Both the position numbers and the translations under genes were made by a program. A DNA stretch of 64,000 nt from Heterocephalus glaber (lineage: Eukaryota; Chordata; Mammalia; Rodentia; Bathyergidae), in contig NW_004624734.1 in assembly GCF_000247695.1 (NCBI RefSeq), forward strand, positions 35,756,053-35,820,052, read 5' to 3'. The notes beneath the pieces are model-generated. The model ran no database searches, was not told the origin of the DNA, and saw nothing but the letters and a program-made list of their open reading frames with translations. Positions 22,265-33,419 of this stretch are shown piece by piece. Position 1 is the first letter of the stretch. Each line of letters opens with the position of its first letter.

Positions 22265-22440
22265 CTCCTTCTATGTGTCCTAATGTGGCTGCAGGGGCCT
22301 ACAGTTTTCTTTAGGCCTTTATAATAAGGACATTAACCCTATTCATGAGGATGGAGCCCTCATGACCTAATCACCACCGTGGGCTGGATCTCTTAACACT
22401 GTCGTGTTTCAGATTAAATTACAACACATGTATTTTTGAA
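22265..22440 (-). mobile_element. MaLR LTR fragment, antisense
   Basis: 'tttataataaggacattaacccta', 'ttcatgaggatggagccctcatgacctaatcacc' is the reverse of the MLT1/MST middle region, as at 61205-61638. Confidence 0.68.
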
Positions 22441-23104
22441 TTTCACAATTAATTCTTTTTCTTCCGCCAAGATCCAAGATGGCAGAATCTAGGAGCTTAA
22501 AGCTAAAAACAAAAATCTTTTGGAGTCTTTTCGTTCAGCTAAACAGTTTTATCCCCAAGGTAGGACCCAAAGGTGAGGACATCCTGTCCCTGCTCTTGGG
22601 AAGTTCACAGTCTGGCTTCTCACAACATATCCGGACATTGACCAGCAGAATAAAGCCGCCTCTGGAGATGATCTCCTTCATGTTTCAGCCTCCAAGAGAA
22701 ATGGCAATTCTGCTTCCTCTCTGAGTCATAAATGTTCTGAACAGGAAGACTCCTTACCAATTCCTCTACCAGAGATGGACAATGAGGCCCAGAAAGGAGA
22801 ACTATCCTGAGCACAGGTCAAATGCTCATTTTTGGTGGCTGCTTTTCTTCGTGATCTTTTTCTATCCCTTACCCAACTCTACAACCTTGGTATGTCTTTG
22901 AGCTGAGGAGCCAGGCAGAATAAATGACAACGGGCAGCTTCTGGGTTCCTTCCTCTAGGGAGCATGCTACCCAGCATGCTGAGAGGCTCAGCTCACAACC
23001 TGGACAGGCAGGAGTTCTCTCTGAGAGTCAGAGCCAAAGAATAAGATACCTTGAAGACACCTTTAAGATCTCGGTAACAGTTATTACTACAATTGTCTCT
23101 CCCC
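22441..23104. other. No recognisable feature
   Basis: About 660 bases of unique-looking sequence. Short open frames on both strands show no domain. Confidence 0.5.
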
Positions 23105-23395
23105 GTGGGTTATTCAGGTATCTCCACAGTATGCTGACTTTAATTTCTTTGAGAACTGTGTAAACCAAAGAATGGTATAGCTGGATCAAATGGTAACTCT
23201 ACTTTCAGTTTTCTGACGAACCTCTATACTGATTTCCACAGTGGCTATACTAATTTACATTACCACTAGCATTGTAAGATTCTTTTCTCCCTGTGCCCTT
23301 GCCAACATTTATTGCTTTTTAAAAACAATTCTTGATGATAGCCATTCTGATTAGGATGAGATGGAATCTCAATGCAGTTGTTATTTGAATTTTCC
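23105..23395 (-). mobile_element. LINE-1 fragment, antisense
   Basis: 'ggtatagctggatcaaatggtaactc', 'ctgatttccacagtggc' and 'cattctgattaggatgagatgg' are the reverse of the L1 ORF2 C-terminal region. It shares the same segment as 2055-2330. Confidence 0.82.
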
Positions 23396-23665
23396 AGAAT
23401 TATTTCTTGATGGCATCTGTCTGAGTTTCATATACCAAGTGAGGGAGGAGAGCAGCCCTGTGGTCCCAGCATCCAAATCAAGCTTTTGAACAACTCCAGC
23501 CCCAGCCTCATATACTGTAGTTGTGTGACAGAACACAAGCAAGACCAGCAGAACTGCCCAGCTGAGCCCAATGTGCACACAGAGCTGTGTAAAATAATAA
23601 GATGGATTCAAGACACTAAGTTTGGGTGTAGTTTGTTACAAAGCAATAGATAACCAAAAACTCCA
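23396..23665 (+). mobile_element. MLT1-like LTR, sense
   Basis: 'aacaactccagccccagcctc', 'actgcccagctgagcccaatg', 'gacactaagtttgggtgtag' and 'ttgttacaaagcaatagataacc' are the 3' half of an MLT1-type LTR. The 5' limit is not clear. Confidence 0.72.
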
Positions 23666-23736
23666 TTTGAAAAAAGATAATATAGGCTTTAAATGGGTCA
23701 GAGAACTAAATGCAAAAAGGAAACCATAGAAGTATT

Positions 23737-23875
23737 CTGCAATCCTAGCACTCAGGAGGCTGAGGAGGGAGGATCACCATGAGTTCAGTGCCAGCCTGGG
23801 CTACATAGTGAGTTCAAGGCCAGCCTGAACTATGTAGCAAGACCCCGTCTCAACCTTCCTCACCCCCAAAAAAAG
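23737..23875 (+). mobile_element. B1 SINE, 5'-truncated
   Basis: It starts inside B1 at ctgcaatcctagcactcagg, carries the duplicated module and ends with an A-rich tail. A 9-bp duplication agaagtatt (23728-23736 and 23876-23884) flanks it. Confidence 0.92.
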
Positions 23876-23898
23876 AGAAGTATTAAAAAATATTTAGT

Positions 23899-23968
23899 TG
23901 GGCCACCTGCCTCGCAAGCACAAGGTCCCTAGTTTGATCCCCGGTACCAAAAAAGAAAAAAGAAAAAA
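23899..23968 (+). mobile_element. ID SINE, 5'-truncated
   Basis: Only the right part remains (gggccacctgcctcgcaagc, gtttgatccccggtaccaa) with an A/G-rich tail. The A box is missing. Confidence 0.85.
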
Positions 23969-23980
23969 TATATAATCATA

Positions 23981-24087
23981 CCCAGCATCATGGCACATGA
24001 CTGTCATCCTAGCACTTGGGTGGCTGCAGTAGGAGAATAGCAAGTCCAAGGACAACCTGGCCTAAATAATGAGACTTTATTTTTTTT
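23981..24087 (+). mobile_element. B1 SINE, diverged
   Basis: 'cccagcatcatggcacatgac', 'cctagcacttgggtggctg' and 'acaacctggcctaaataatgagac' follow the B1 order. Confidence 0.68.
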
Positions 24088-24114
24088 AAAGCCCAAAACC
24101 AAAATATGCTTAAG

Positions 24115-24330
24115 CTGGGAACAGTATAATGGTGCATCCATGTTATTCAAGCTACTCAGGAGATCAAGGTAAGAGGACTGAAAGTTCATAGCCAGCTTGG
24201 GCAATTCAGTGAGATCCTATCTTAAAATTTAAAAAATAACTTTTTAAGGGGATCCAGGGGTATAGATCAGTGATACACCCTAACACACCCAAAGTAGCCC
24301 TGGGTTCAAACCCTAGCACTGAAAAAAAGA
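24115..24330 (+). mobile_element. B1-ID dimer, sense, diverged
   Basis: The B1 half (24115-24222: 'taatggtgcatccatgttattc', 'gcttgggcaattcagtgag') is followed by an A/T-rich linker and an ID half (24248-24330: 'ccaggggtatagatcagtg', 'tgggttcaaaccctagcac'). The order is the same as in the antisense dimers. Confidence 0.75.
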
Positions 24331-24359
24331 AAAGAAAAAAACATATGGTTAAATTCCTC

Positions 24360-25190
24360 TATAACCTGAGTATGGGGAAAATGTTCTAATTATGTCTTAA
24401 AATGAAGATGCAATAAAATAAATATTGGTAAATTTAATTAGTCCAACACATTTAAGCCTTTGCAGGGCAAAACCTCTGCAAACAAAATCGAAAGAAAAAT
24501 GACAAAGTAAGAGAATATATATCACAGAAAAAGGATTAAAATCTCTAATATATAAATAACTTTTAAAAATTGAGGGAAAACACCAAAAGTCTTTTAGAAA
24601 AATGGGCAAAGACATGCATAGAAAATTAACAACAGCAACGAATGTAAAACTGACACTTAAACATATGAGTAGCTGTTCTTCTTCACTCATAATATAAGAA
24701 AAATGCAAATTAAAACTATACGGAGACAGCATTTTTCACTTGTCAGGTTGGCAAAAATTCGAAATCTTAAAAATGTAGTCTGCTGGTGAGATTGTGGAGA
24801 GCAGCCACTCATATATTACTGGTTGGGATAAAAAGTGGTACTGCCTTTGTGGAAAGAATTGTGGCACTACCTTACAAAGACAGAGACATTCGCCCTTTGG
24901 CCCAGTAGTCCCACTTCTAGAATTTACCACAAAGATGCACCTCCAGCAATTTAAAAAAATCCACGCACGACATTGCTCATGCAACATTATTTGCAGTTGT
25001 AAAATATATCTCAAATACCTAGACATACAAAACTAGCTAAGTAAGTAGATGGTGTTTGGTTGAAGAGCATAAAAAAAAACGATGAGAAGGTATGACTAAT
25101 CTGAATATATTAAATGAGCTCATTTCTAGAATATAGTCCATGAAAAATTAAAAGTAAAAAGAATTATGTATAATATAGAGACTGCACATT
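24360..25190 (+). mobile_element. Old LINE-1 fragment, sense
   Basis: 'gaaaaatgggcaaagacatgc', 'acaacagcaacgaatgtaaaactg', 'aaaaatgcaaattaaaactat' and 'gcaacattatttgcagttg' correspond to ORF2 3' sequence of an ancient L1. No frame is intact. Confidence 0.8.
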
Positions 25191-25191
25191 A

Positions 25192-25562
25192 TAGCTTGGA
25201 CATAAAATGTTCCCCAAGGCCATGTGGTAAAGGCTGGGTCCTCAGTGTTGTAGAGTTAGGAGATGGTAACACTTTAAGAGGTAGGGCAAGGTGGGAGTCT
25301 TAGATCACTAGGGACTTACAATCGAAGGGGACTGAGTGGTACTGATCTCTTTCTCTCGTTTTGCTTCCTGGCTACGAGAAGGTGAACACTGCTCTGCTGC
25401 AATCTCCCTGCCATGTGGTACCACCTTGCCATGGGCCACAAAACAGTGGGGCCAACCAACAAGGACTGAGCCCTCCAAAGCTGTGAGCCAAAATTAACCT
25501 TTCCTCTTTATAAATTGATTTATCTCAAGTATTTGTTACAGTAATAGAAAGCTAAGTAACAC
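25192..25562 (+). mobile_element. MaLR LTR (MLT1-like), sense
   Basis: It runs 'tagcttggacataaaatgttcc', 'aggagatggtaacactttaagagg', 'ttttgcttcctggctacgag', 'ctttataaattgatttatctc' to 'gttacagtaatagaaagcta'. It is the same family and strand as 14744-15117. Confidence 0.83.
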
Positions 25563-25592
25563 AATGTACTTTTATAGAAAAGATAAAAAGGT

Positions 25593-25685
25593 AATCTGAG
25601 CTACTTGGGAAACTGAGGCAGGAGGAGCACAGTTTCAAGGTCAGTGTGGGCAACATAGGGAGACCCTGTCTGAAAAAAAAAAGAT
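25593..25685 (+). mobile_element. B1 SINE, 5'-truncated
   Basis: It begins within B1 at ctgagctacttgggaaactg and ends in A-rich sequence. Similar flanks aaaagataaaaagg occur on both sides, suggesting a target duplication. Confidence 0.85.
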
Positions 25686-25839
25686 AAAAAGGAATAAGGC
25701 AACATATATGTTTTGCTTAATTTTAGAAAAGGAAGAATAAATCATAAAACAATATAAGAGGTAACTATAAGTGGTGCAGAGATAGTTTGAAGGGATCCAG
25801 GGATGAGGACACTTCTCTGCACATAATTTTTTGTGTAAT

Positions 25840-25924
25840 TTTTTTTTTTTGGTACCAGGGATCGAACTCGGGTCCTTGCACTTTCGAGGCAGGCGGCAGA
25901 AACACTGAGCTAAATCCCCGTCCT
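25840..25924 (-). mobile_element. ID SINE, young subfamily, antisense
   Basis: T tract, ggtaccagggatcgaactcg and ctgagctaaatccccgtcc give a complete reversed ID. Confidence 0.93.
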
Positions 25925-26097
25925 TTTGCATAGTTTTTATTCTTGGGAAACATGTTAATATTCTATATATTAAAAAATAAAATTAAGTAAGAAGGACGGG
26001 GATGGGGAAATCTTTGTATTATTGTAAACAAGAGCAAATAAACCCTAAACATGCCTGCTGTTGAGGATCAATTCCAAGACCACCTTTTTTCTTTTCT

Positions 26098-26274
26098 TTT
26101 TCCGGTATTGGAGATTGAATGCAAGGCCTTGTACTGAGCTACATCCCCAGCCCCTTTTAATTTTTTATTTTGGGACAGTGTTCAGCTAAGTTGCCTAGGC
26201 TGGCCTTGAACTTATGATCCACAGGCCTCAGACTGTTGGGCTGGTATTACAGGTGTGCGTCGCTGTGCCCAGCT
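26098..26274 (-). mobile_element. B1-ID dimer, antisense
   Basis: Shortened ID (ccggtattggagattgaatg to gagctacatccccagcccc), then B1 (ttttgggacagtgttcagc to gcgtcgctgtgcccagct). No microsatellite is attached here. Confidence 0.88.
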
Positions 26275-26937
26275 GAAGGCCACCCTTTTATAATGTGCTT
26301 GTGGAGCTCGAGCTAACACTGCAGATTGCATTTCTGCTGTGCTGCTGCCTGTGTTGAGCTCTGCCCCTAAGGCATCAGAAGTAAACTGCAGCTGAAGGAG
26401 AGATAAAGGACCTTCTCCTTCCTGTTTGTCTGTGGTTCTAATTCCTGTGAGTCTCCCCAAAATGCTCCTTCATCCTGGCAGCAGCAGGTCCTTCCCCCAG
26501 CAAGAGCTAAGTACATCTTACCGTTTCTCCAGCACTTACAAAACCAGTCTCATCACATCACGGCAGGCACCCTAGCATCAGGCAGCTAGCTGGCACCCCC
26601 CTCAAAAGTCCCAACTCTATGGGCCTCTCCTGAATTCACAAAAAACAGCCTTGCCATAAATCTTCTCCACCCAGGTCTGAGACTCCACTCCCCAGCTGCC
26701 TACCTCTCAATTCCTAAGTTTTAATCATTTGAACCTCTCCTTGTATCTGCCCTCCCCCAAAGTGGGAGTTGCTTCTTACAGTTGCTACCATGAGAACTTA
26801 GAGAAGTTGCTTTGCAAAATGATGCTGCAAAAGCAATGTTGAGTAAAACTACTGGCATTCCAGCATGAAAAAAGGTGGTGCTGAACTGGCAGTTGTTGCT
26901 TTGTTTTATTTGTCTTCTTTCCTGTTTTGTGATCATT
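26275..26937. other. No recognisable feature
   Basis: About 660 bases of unique-looking sequence without coding signal. Confidence 0.5.
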
Positions 26938-27000
26938 GTTGAGGCTGGAACCCAGGGCCTTGCATATGCTAGGTGAGGATCCTACCACTGAGCTACACTC
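26938..27000 (-). mobile_element. Old ID SINE, antisense, partial
   Basis: 'gaggctggaacccagggccttgcatatgctagg' and 'ccactgagctacactcag' are the reverse of an older ID type. Confidence 0.75.
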
Positions 27001-27329
27001 AGTGCTACACTCAAATGCTGTTGCATTTTTTTACTACAGTACCACACACTTTCGGGAAAAAGAATCCAGTTACACCTATGAATATTCTTGATGAAGCAGT
27101 AAAAATCAGTAACATCTTAAATTATGCTCATTTCCATATTCTCAGGATTAAGTAGTATTGCAAAATATGATGGTTGTCTCAAGGAATCGCACTTGTGTGA
27201 CTATTTGAATTATTAGCTAAACTAGCCACTTTTTCCAGGAACACCACTTTTAAAAGAAGAACTGACAGAAAAAACATGGTAAGTCAGACTTGTATATTTA
27301 GCAGATATTTTCTCAAAAATAAGCAAAGT
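27001..27329. other. No recognisable feature
   Basis: AT-rich, no gene seen. Confidence 0.45.
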
Positions 27330-27423
27330 GGGCTGGGGATTTAGCTCAGTGGTTCCGCTGCCTGCCCTGCAAGCACAAGGACCCAAGTTCAATCCCTGCT
27401 ACCAAAAAACAAACAAACAAACA
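27330..27423 (+). mobile_element. ID SINE, young subfamily
   Basis: gggctggggatttagctcag and aagttcaatccctgctacc with an (AAAC)n tail. It matches the young-group diagnostic positions (gtggttccgctgcc). Confidence 0.93.
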
Positions 27424-27644
27424 GAGCTTGTCATTCCAAGAAAAACAACAAATAGAGTTTATTGCCAATGATAAAATTTGAGCTTTCAAATTTAAAATTA
27501 GAAGTTGAGCTTGACAATTGCCAATATTAAAGATTTTTCTGACAAATGATGGTGATGTTAACAAATGTGACTTATTGGTAGTGTATAAATAAATGCTACA
27601 ACATTTGCTATTTTCACTTAAACACTGATTGACTGACTGATTGA
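27424..27644. other. No recognisable feature
   Basis: AT-rich interval between two IDs. Confidence 0.4.
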
Positions 27645-27720
27645 TGTGCAGTGCTTAGGATGGAACTCAGGGCCTCATGCATGCAAGGCAAGTGCCCTCC
27701 CACTGAGCTACAGCCCCAGC
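27645..27720 (-). mobile_element. Old ID SINE, antisense
   Basis: 'gtgcttaggatggaactcaggg', 'gcaaggcaagtgccctccc' and 'actgagctacagccccagc' are the reverse of the older ID type common to many rodents. Confidence 0.88.
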
Positions 27721-28046
27721 ATAATCACTGATGTTTTGTAATAACCCAGGCATGGGGTTACAAAATCACACATGGGTAAACATCAATTCAAAGTCAAGAT
27801 ATTTCAAGGGATTTTAATGTCATAGCTTAACAAAAAAGTTTTTTAGACATAATTTCAGATTTCACATTACAAGCAATCTTCAAGAAACTACCACTTGTTG
27901 AATTTTGTTATAATATCAGAAAGGACAGCCCCAATTCTTTGAAAAAGTTTATTAAAAATGTTCCTCCCTTTTCTAACTACAGATCCATGTGAGACTCTAT
28001 TTTCTTCATGTACTTTAAATAAAACAACATAGCAACATATCTTGAA

Positions 28047-28194
28047 CCGGGCATGGTGGCACACGCCTGTAATCCCAGCACTCAGAAGGCTGAGGCTGGA
28101 GGATTGCTGCAAGTTCAATACTACCCTGGGCTACATAGTGAGCTCAAGGCCAGCCTTAACTACATAAGCAAGACCCTTCTCAAAAACAAACAAA
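28047..28194 (+). mobile_element. B1 SINE, full length
   Basis: ccgggcatggtggcacacgc through the duplicated module to a tail of A and C. The outer flanks catatcttgaac (to 28046) and caaatcttgaac (28309-28320) are its target duplication, with an ID lodged in the tail. Confidence 0.94.
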
Positions 28195-28196
28195 TA

Positions 28197-28289
28197 GGGC
28201 CCGGGATTTAGCTCAGTGGTTTCGCTGCCTGCTCCACAAGCGCAAGGACCCGAGTTTGATCCCAGTACCAAAGAAACCTAAAAAACAAA
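28197..28289 (+). mobile_element. ID SINE, young subfamily, in a B1 tail
   Basis: gggcccgggatttagctcag to cgagtttgatcccagtacc. It lies between two copies of acaaacaaata within the B1 tail, so it inserted after the B1. Confidence 0.93.
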
Positions 28290-28320
28290 AAACAAACAAA
28301 TAAAGAAACAAATCTTGAAC

Positions 28321-28856
28321 ACAGAAATGGGTATCAGTATCCAGCAGTTTTCTATTAAGCTGGACATTAAAGAGATTTGTAAAAATGTTAACCTATATGT
28401 CACTTTTCTCACTAAATCTTGTAAGTTCTCATAAAAATGTTAACATGCAGTAAGTTTGATGTTGTTTTAATAATTTAAAAATAAATATTGCAAAAATTTT
28501 CATTTTTAATTTCTAGTATTGATGATAAATACCAATAAATTTCACGTCCATGGACATTAAGTGTCTTCATGAATTCACAGTCTAAACTAATTTAAGAAGG
28601 GTTGGAGTGCTTGCCTAGCATGCAATAAGTTCCGAAGCCATAAAGTTTAAGAACTGCTGTTGTAGAGTCCTTTTTTAACATGTTTAGCTAGCCACTTATC
28701 AATTTAATTCCCAGTTAACAAATATTTATATTACATTCTCTCTGTTACTAGTAACTTCTATAGTTTCTGTCCTTGTTGAACACTGACAGATACGCAAATG
28801 TATTTACATACACATTATAATCACATTGAGAGAACAGGAGAGAAATAATCCAAGTT
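28321..28856. other. AT-rich interval, small ID-like remnant
   Basis: No gene. 'ggttggagtgcttgcctagcatgc' near 28600-28625 looks like part of an old ID. Confidence 0.45.
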
Positions 28857-29006
28857 GGTTTTTTTATTTGTTTGTTTCTTTTGTTTTGTTTTGTTTTTTG
28901 AGACAGTCTCACTATGTAGTTCAGACTGGCCTTGAACTCTTGGTGACCCTCCTGCCTCAACCACTCAGGCGCTGGGATTACAGACATGCACCACCACACC
29001 CAGCTC
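28857..29006 (-). mobile_element. B1 SINE, antisense
   Basis: A T/G-rich tail precedes tttttgagacagtctcacta and the rest of reversed B1 down to atgcaccaccacacccagct. Confidence 0.93.
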
Positions 29007-29095
29007 CCAAGTAATGTTTAAATACAGTATTTTGATTATATATGCTTGGTATAGTAGAGAGAACACTACAAAATATTTTATTGAACTTTTTTAAT

Positions 29096-29195
29096 TTTTT
29101 AATTTTTATTTATTTATTTTTGGTACCAGGGATCCAACTTGGGACCTTGCACTTGCAGGCAGGTGGTAGAACCACTGAGCTAAATCCCCAGCCCT
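29096..29195 (-). mobile_element. ID SINE, young subfamily, antisense
   Basis: T-rich tail, ttggtaccagggatccaac and tgagctaaatccccagccc. Flanks tgaactttttt and tgaattttttt form an imperfect target duplication. Confidence 0.92.
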
Positions 29196-29559
29196 GAATT
29201 TTTTTAAATACATTCATTTTTCACAATAGTATGGGTATAGAAACTCTGAAACTATGGAACAAAAGAGTAAGTACAATCACATTGTTAGGAGCCAGGGTTC
29301 TTATTGTGAAAGAGGATAAATAAAATTATGGATGGCTTGGATTAGAATTGGATGTGTTAGTATGAAGTAATGATTTCTAGAATCCAACACACACACACAC
29401 CACCCTACAAACACCACCATCACCACTGTTGTCAAGATATAGAATATTTCCATCACCCCCTGAAATCCTCTTATGTCTTTTTGTAGATAATCCTTCTACT
29501 TCAGGCAGTATCTGGCTTGCGCTGTCTTTTTTCTTCTGGCTATTTTAAAGAATATAGAT

Positions 29560-30251
29560 ATATCATTGGTTTTCAAAAACTTGACTTCCTTGGTGTGGTT
29601 TTCTTTGTATTTATCTTGCTTAGGGATGATTAGATTTCTTGAATCTATCATTGAAATTGGAAAGTTTTTCAGCTATTATTTCTTTAAACATTTTTTCTGC
29701 CTTTCCCCTCATTCTTGTACTCTCCTGCATGTATGTCAGACCTTACGAGGTCCCATAGATCACTAAAACTTTATTTTCATTTTCTGTGTCACTGGATAAT
29801 TTCCATTGTTCTACACCCCCCCCTCCCCCATAATGGGGATCAAACTCAGGACCTTGTGCTTGCAAGGCAGGCCCAGCACCACTGAGCTAAATCCCCGGCC
29901 CTTCTGTTGTTCTGCCTTTAAATTCCTTTGCACTGTGTAACTTGACATTTCAGAATATTTTTCAGTTCTAAAAGTTCAATTTAGTTTCTTTTTTATAGTT
30001 TCTATTTTTTTTCTTTATTATGATATGCTTTCCTTTAAATCCTGGACAATGTTTATCATGACTATCTTAAGGTTCATGCCTGTTAATTGCATCTCTCTCT
30101 TGTTTCACAACTTTCCTCGTGCTTTTGTGCATATCAAGAAACTTTTTAATGGATGCTGGACATTATACATGTTATACTATATACTATTTTTTTGTTTTTG
30201 TTTTCCTTCAAAGAGTGTTGAATTTTGTTTGGGAGGGTAGTTTTAAGTTTC
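29560..30251 (-). mobile_element. Old LINE-1-like fragment, antisense
   Basis: 'gaaagtttttcagctattatttc', 'tgcatgtatgtcagacc', 'gttctaaaagttcaatttag' and 'ggatgctggacattatacatg' occur in the order of a known old L1 fragment read in reverse. An ID (29813-29901) and the solo LTR (30256-30719) split it, and it resumes after the LTR. Confidence 0.65.
29813..29901 (-). mobile_element. ID SINE, antisense, inside L1 fragment
   Basis: A C-rich tail replaces the usual T tract. Then 'aatggggatcaaactcagg' and 'gagctaaatccccggccc'. Flanks ttccattgttct (29801-29812) and ttctgttgttct (29902-29913) are a 12-bp duplication with two differences. Confidence 0.92.
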
Positions 30252-30255
30252 ATGT

Positions 30256-30719
30256 TGTGGGACTGCATAACTCTGTAATCATAAAACTCCCCTAGCCCCA
30301 ACTGTGAATGTGAGTAAATAGATAAAGATGCTTGTTAGTTCCAGGACACTAGATAAGGTCTGTATCAGCCATAAGGTCCCAAAGTAAATTACTCAACTCT
30401 TTGTTCGAAACTGATGTTCTGAACACCGCTATCTATAGAACAATCTACAAACATCTGCTGACCATCAGTACGTGTCAGCTGACCACTAACTTTTGTTCCT
30501 CTTCTGTAAATTTCACCTGTTAACTTCCCCTGCAACCCCCTATAAAAGAGCCTCGGACTCTGGGCTAGTCGCCTCTCTAAGAGGCTTTGCTTTGGGAGTG
30601 CCATCTGGCCAGACTAAGGTCTGTTTTACTTTCCAACTTGTCTGGTGTGTTCCTTCCCCGGTGTTCTTCTTCGCTGCAGTCAGCTCCCCGGAGCGTTTGG
30701 TAAGGCCCGCGGTCTTACA
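30256..30719 (+). mobile_element. Solo LTR, gammaretrovirus-like (ERV1-type)
   Basis: A 464-bp unit starts TGTGGGACTGC and ends GGTCTTACA, giving TGT..ACA termini. A perfect 4-bp target duplication ATGT lies at 30252-30255 and 30720-30723, the size usual for class I retroviruses. A strong TATA box (cctataaaagagcc, TATA at 30541) is present. No provirus body lies next to it, so internal sequence was probably lost by LTR-LTR recombination. No clear AATAAA is seen. Confidence 0.88.
30541..30548 (+). promoter_or_regulatory. TATA box of the solo LTR
   Basis: TATAAAAG preceded by CCC and followed by AGCCTC, about 180 bp before the LTR 3' end, as in gammaretroviral promoters. Whether it is active is unknown. 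Confidence 0.7.
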
Positions 30720-30723
30720 ATGT

Positions 30724-30868
30724 GGATCATCACAATCCTTTTGAGGCTGGTTATTAACCTTGGTTAGGGCAGGTCTAAAGATTCCTTAACCTAGAGCTAG
30801 TTAGGGCTCACTCCTAAGACCTTACTTTTCTGGAGTCCTTACTGAAGGCCCCACAGGTTCAGTGAGGT
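30724..30868 (-). mobile_element. L1-like fragment continuing after the solo LTR
   Basis: 'ggttattaaccttggttagggcaggtc' continues the old L1-type sequence broken by the LTR. The assignment rests on position and weak similarity. Confidence 0.45.
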
Positions 30869-30870
30869 TT

Positions 30871-30905
<35 letters not shown>
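30869..30905. repeat. (TTG)n simple repeat
   Basis: About 12 uninterrupted TTG/GTT units. Confidence 0.95.
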
Positions 30906-31254
30906 AAAACTTACTAGAAGTAAACAAGATAAAATCCCAATGATGCATAAGTTTTTGGTAGTGTTCAGTTTTCAGCTCCCCAGAATGGCACTTTCCCCAA
31001 AAACTGTTTTGAGTAGCCTCATGGAGCTGCTACCTATGAATTTGTGCATGTGTGGCCTCTATTCAGCTGAATCCTCTGGTAAAGGTTTCTGGAGGTCTTT
31101 GTACAGTCCCTGCTCCCTTCATATACTCTGCCTGGCAAATGCTAACCAATCTGGCCTCTGTCCCTCCACTCAGTGACTCTGCTTTATCCCCTGCCATACA
31201 CCTCCAAAAAAATCAAAGGGCCCTGTTTTTCAATGGCAGGTATAAATTAGCATA
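30906..31254. other. No recognisable feature
   Basis: Unique-looking sequence. Overlapping short open frames have no domain. Confidence 0.45.
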
Positions 31255-31391
31255 AGAAAAAAAGTAGAAGATATACCAAAATGTTAACAGTGATTATCTC
31301 TGAGAAATGAACTATGGAGTGTTTCCTTTTTGCTTTTTTAGAGTCCCTATTAAGTAATGAACATGTGCTACCTTTATAATTAAAAAAAGAA
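31255..31391 (+). mobile_element. LINE-1 3' UTR fragment, sense
   Basis: 'aaaatgttaacagtgattatctctgag' and 'atgaacatgtgctacctttataatta' with an A-rich end match the 3' UTR of old L1M elements. Confidence 0.75.
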
Positions 31392-32255
31392 TCCTGCCCT
31401 ATATTTGCATACCCCTCCCACCTGATGGCATTTCATTGTGCCTTTGTACAAATCTACAGGCCAGGGTGTAACTGATGGTTACAGATACAGAGCTCACCTG
31501 GGTGACAGCCAAGGTCTGTCCCTGCTCCACAGAAGAAGAGGCCTATTGAATTCTGATACCCTCCCTTCCCTCCTTTTTCCAAAACAAAAAATTATTTGAA
31601 GAGTGTCCTTGTTCTCCAAGCAAATGATAGCAGCCCAGAAAAACATGCCTTTCTCAGAAGCTTTTCCAGAAGGTTCTGATAAAGCCAAGTCCCTAGAAAA
31701 GTGAGAGTCAAGGGTCCAGGAGAAAGAGGAGACACTGAGGCATTTGGTCTCCACCAGCACAGGCTAACGAAGAGGCAAGGGACAGCCTTTCTGCTAATGG
31801 AAGCTTATAGCTGCCAATCACTCAACTGCTATTTCCCCTTTAAAAACAAGAAACAAAACAAAACCAAAAAATGGCTCATTAGAATCCAGACTAGGAACCC
31901 TGGAGACATTAGCATATTCTGGCAAGCAGCCTAATGGATAATAGATAACAGGTTATCCAGGAAATAATTAGAAGCCTGCGCCCACACAGATCAGTGGTAG
32001 ACACTGACCCTTGTCATTCAGGATGTGGCCTAGAAAGTAAAGAATCCTTTCTTCTTTCACTTTCAGGGATTGGGAAAATGTCAAGCCTCTCTCCTTTCTT
32101 TTATATGGTGACAAGTTAACAAGTGCTGAGTTTAAGCTCTCCTAAGCCTGCGGTTCTCACAGAGTCAGGGAGACCCTGGGGCAGGAAGTAGCAATGGAAA
32201 GAATCACTTACAAAGACAACTGCCAAAGGTAGGAGGCCAGGGCCAGCTTTCTTTT
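31392..32255. other. No recognisable feature
   Basis: About 860 bases of unique-looking sequence; no exon or repeat recognised. Confidence 0.5.
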
Positions 32256-32600
32256 CTTTTCTTTTTTAACATAAATAGAAAGGGTTTATTTTCGCCCACA
32301 GTTTCGGAAGTTCTTGTCTAGGAACAGCAGACCCGTTGCTTGGGATCTGATGGGCCTGCTGGACAGCAATGGCAGACAGGATGTTGCAGAATAAATTGCT
32401 CACCTCATGGCCAGGAATCAAAAATGGAAAGAGGAGGGGTGTTGGGGTCTACCCCTCATTTCAATGGCTCACCCTCGGTGACCCAAGGACCTCCTGCTGG
32501 GCCTCACACTCCACCACCTGGGGACAGAATCACACTAGGAACCAGGCTCTCAATACATGGACCGGGGGGGACATCCCAGGTCCAAATTATAGCAACTATT
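32256..32600 (-). mobile_element. MaLR-type LTR, antisense, diverged
   Basis: 'aaagggtttattttcgcccacagtttcgg', 'cctgctgggcctcac', 'cacctggggacagaatcacac' and 'acatcccaggtccaaat' parallel the copies at 15260 and 18090. Confidence 0.6.
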
Positions 32601-33419
32601 TCCTCCTCTACATCTAGTCCCACTGTGGGTTCTCCGGGGGCATTAACGTGCAAGCAGCAGTCACCTCCTGTGATAACAATGGCTTCTTCGGGGAAGCCCT
32701 GGAAGGACCTTCCCCGGGCTCTTCTTAAAGACATGTCATTCCTTTTTAGAAATATATTCACGGTGGTTTGCTTGGTCTGTTTCTTTTTTTAATCACACAT
32801 TTGCTTGAAAGCAGATAATGCACCATACATACTCTTCTCTGTTCATGAAAATCTTTTGGTTTGGGGGATTCAGGTTTTAAAAATGTGCAAGGAGCTTGCT
32901 GAGGTCCACACAAGCACCTGCTAACCTTTCGCTGTGGGTTTCCCTGTGGTCCTTCTTTTTCTTCACCCACAGCTTCCTTTTGCCTCTTCTTCAGTTCTGT
33001 GCTCCTGTTTTACTTGCATCAGGTCTGATGACATTGTCATTGCACCTGCAGTCTGCTGTAGACTAGACTGCTGTATGCTGCCTGACTGTATACCCCTCTA
33101 AAGGTTGCTAAAATTTATTGGTGTACCATATAAGATTTTAAAAATAGGATTTACTGGCATAATTTTTTTTCAAGAAGAATAAACTATAAATAAATTTGGC
33201 ACTTACTAAGACAAAAAAATATATCGTTTTTTCAGTGCTTTAAGAATTTAGGTATCAGCAGATACAGTAAGCAAAACAGACTGAAAACTTTCAAGTGAGT
33301 TACTAGGAAGACTAAACATAAAACTCAGTGGAAGCTATGTGTAAAGCTGGTGATAGAATCTGGCCCTAAGCAAATAAGTCTTTTTGTGTGTCTGTGGAAG
33401 GATATTCTTGTCTCTGCTT
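32601..33419. other. No recognisable feature
   Basis: About 820 bases without gene or clear repeat. The right half is AT-rich. Confidence 0.5.
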
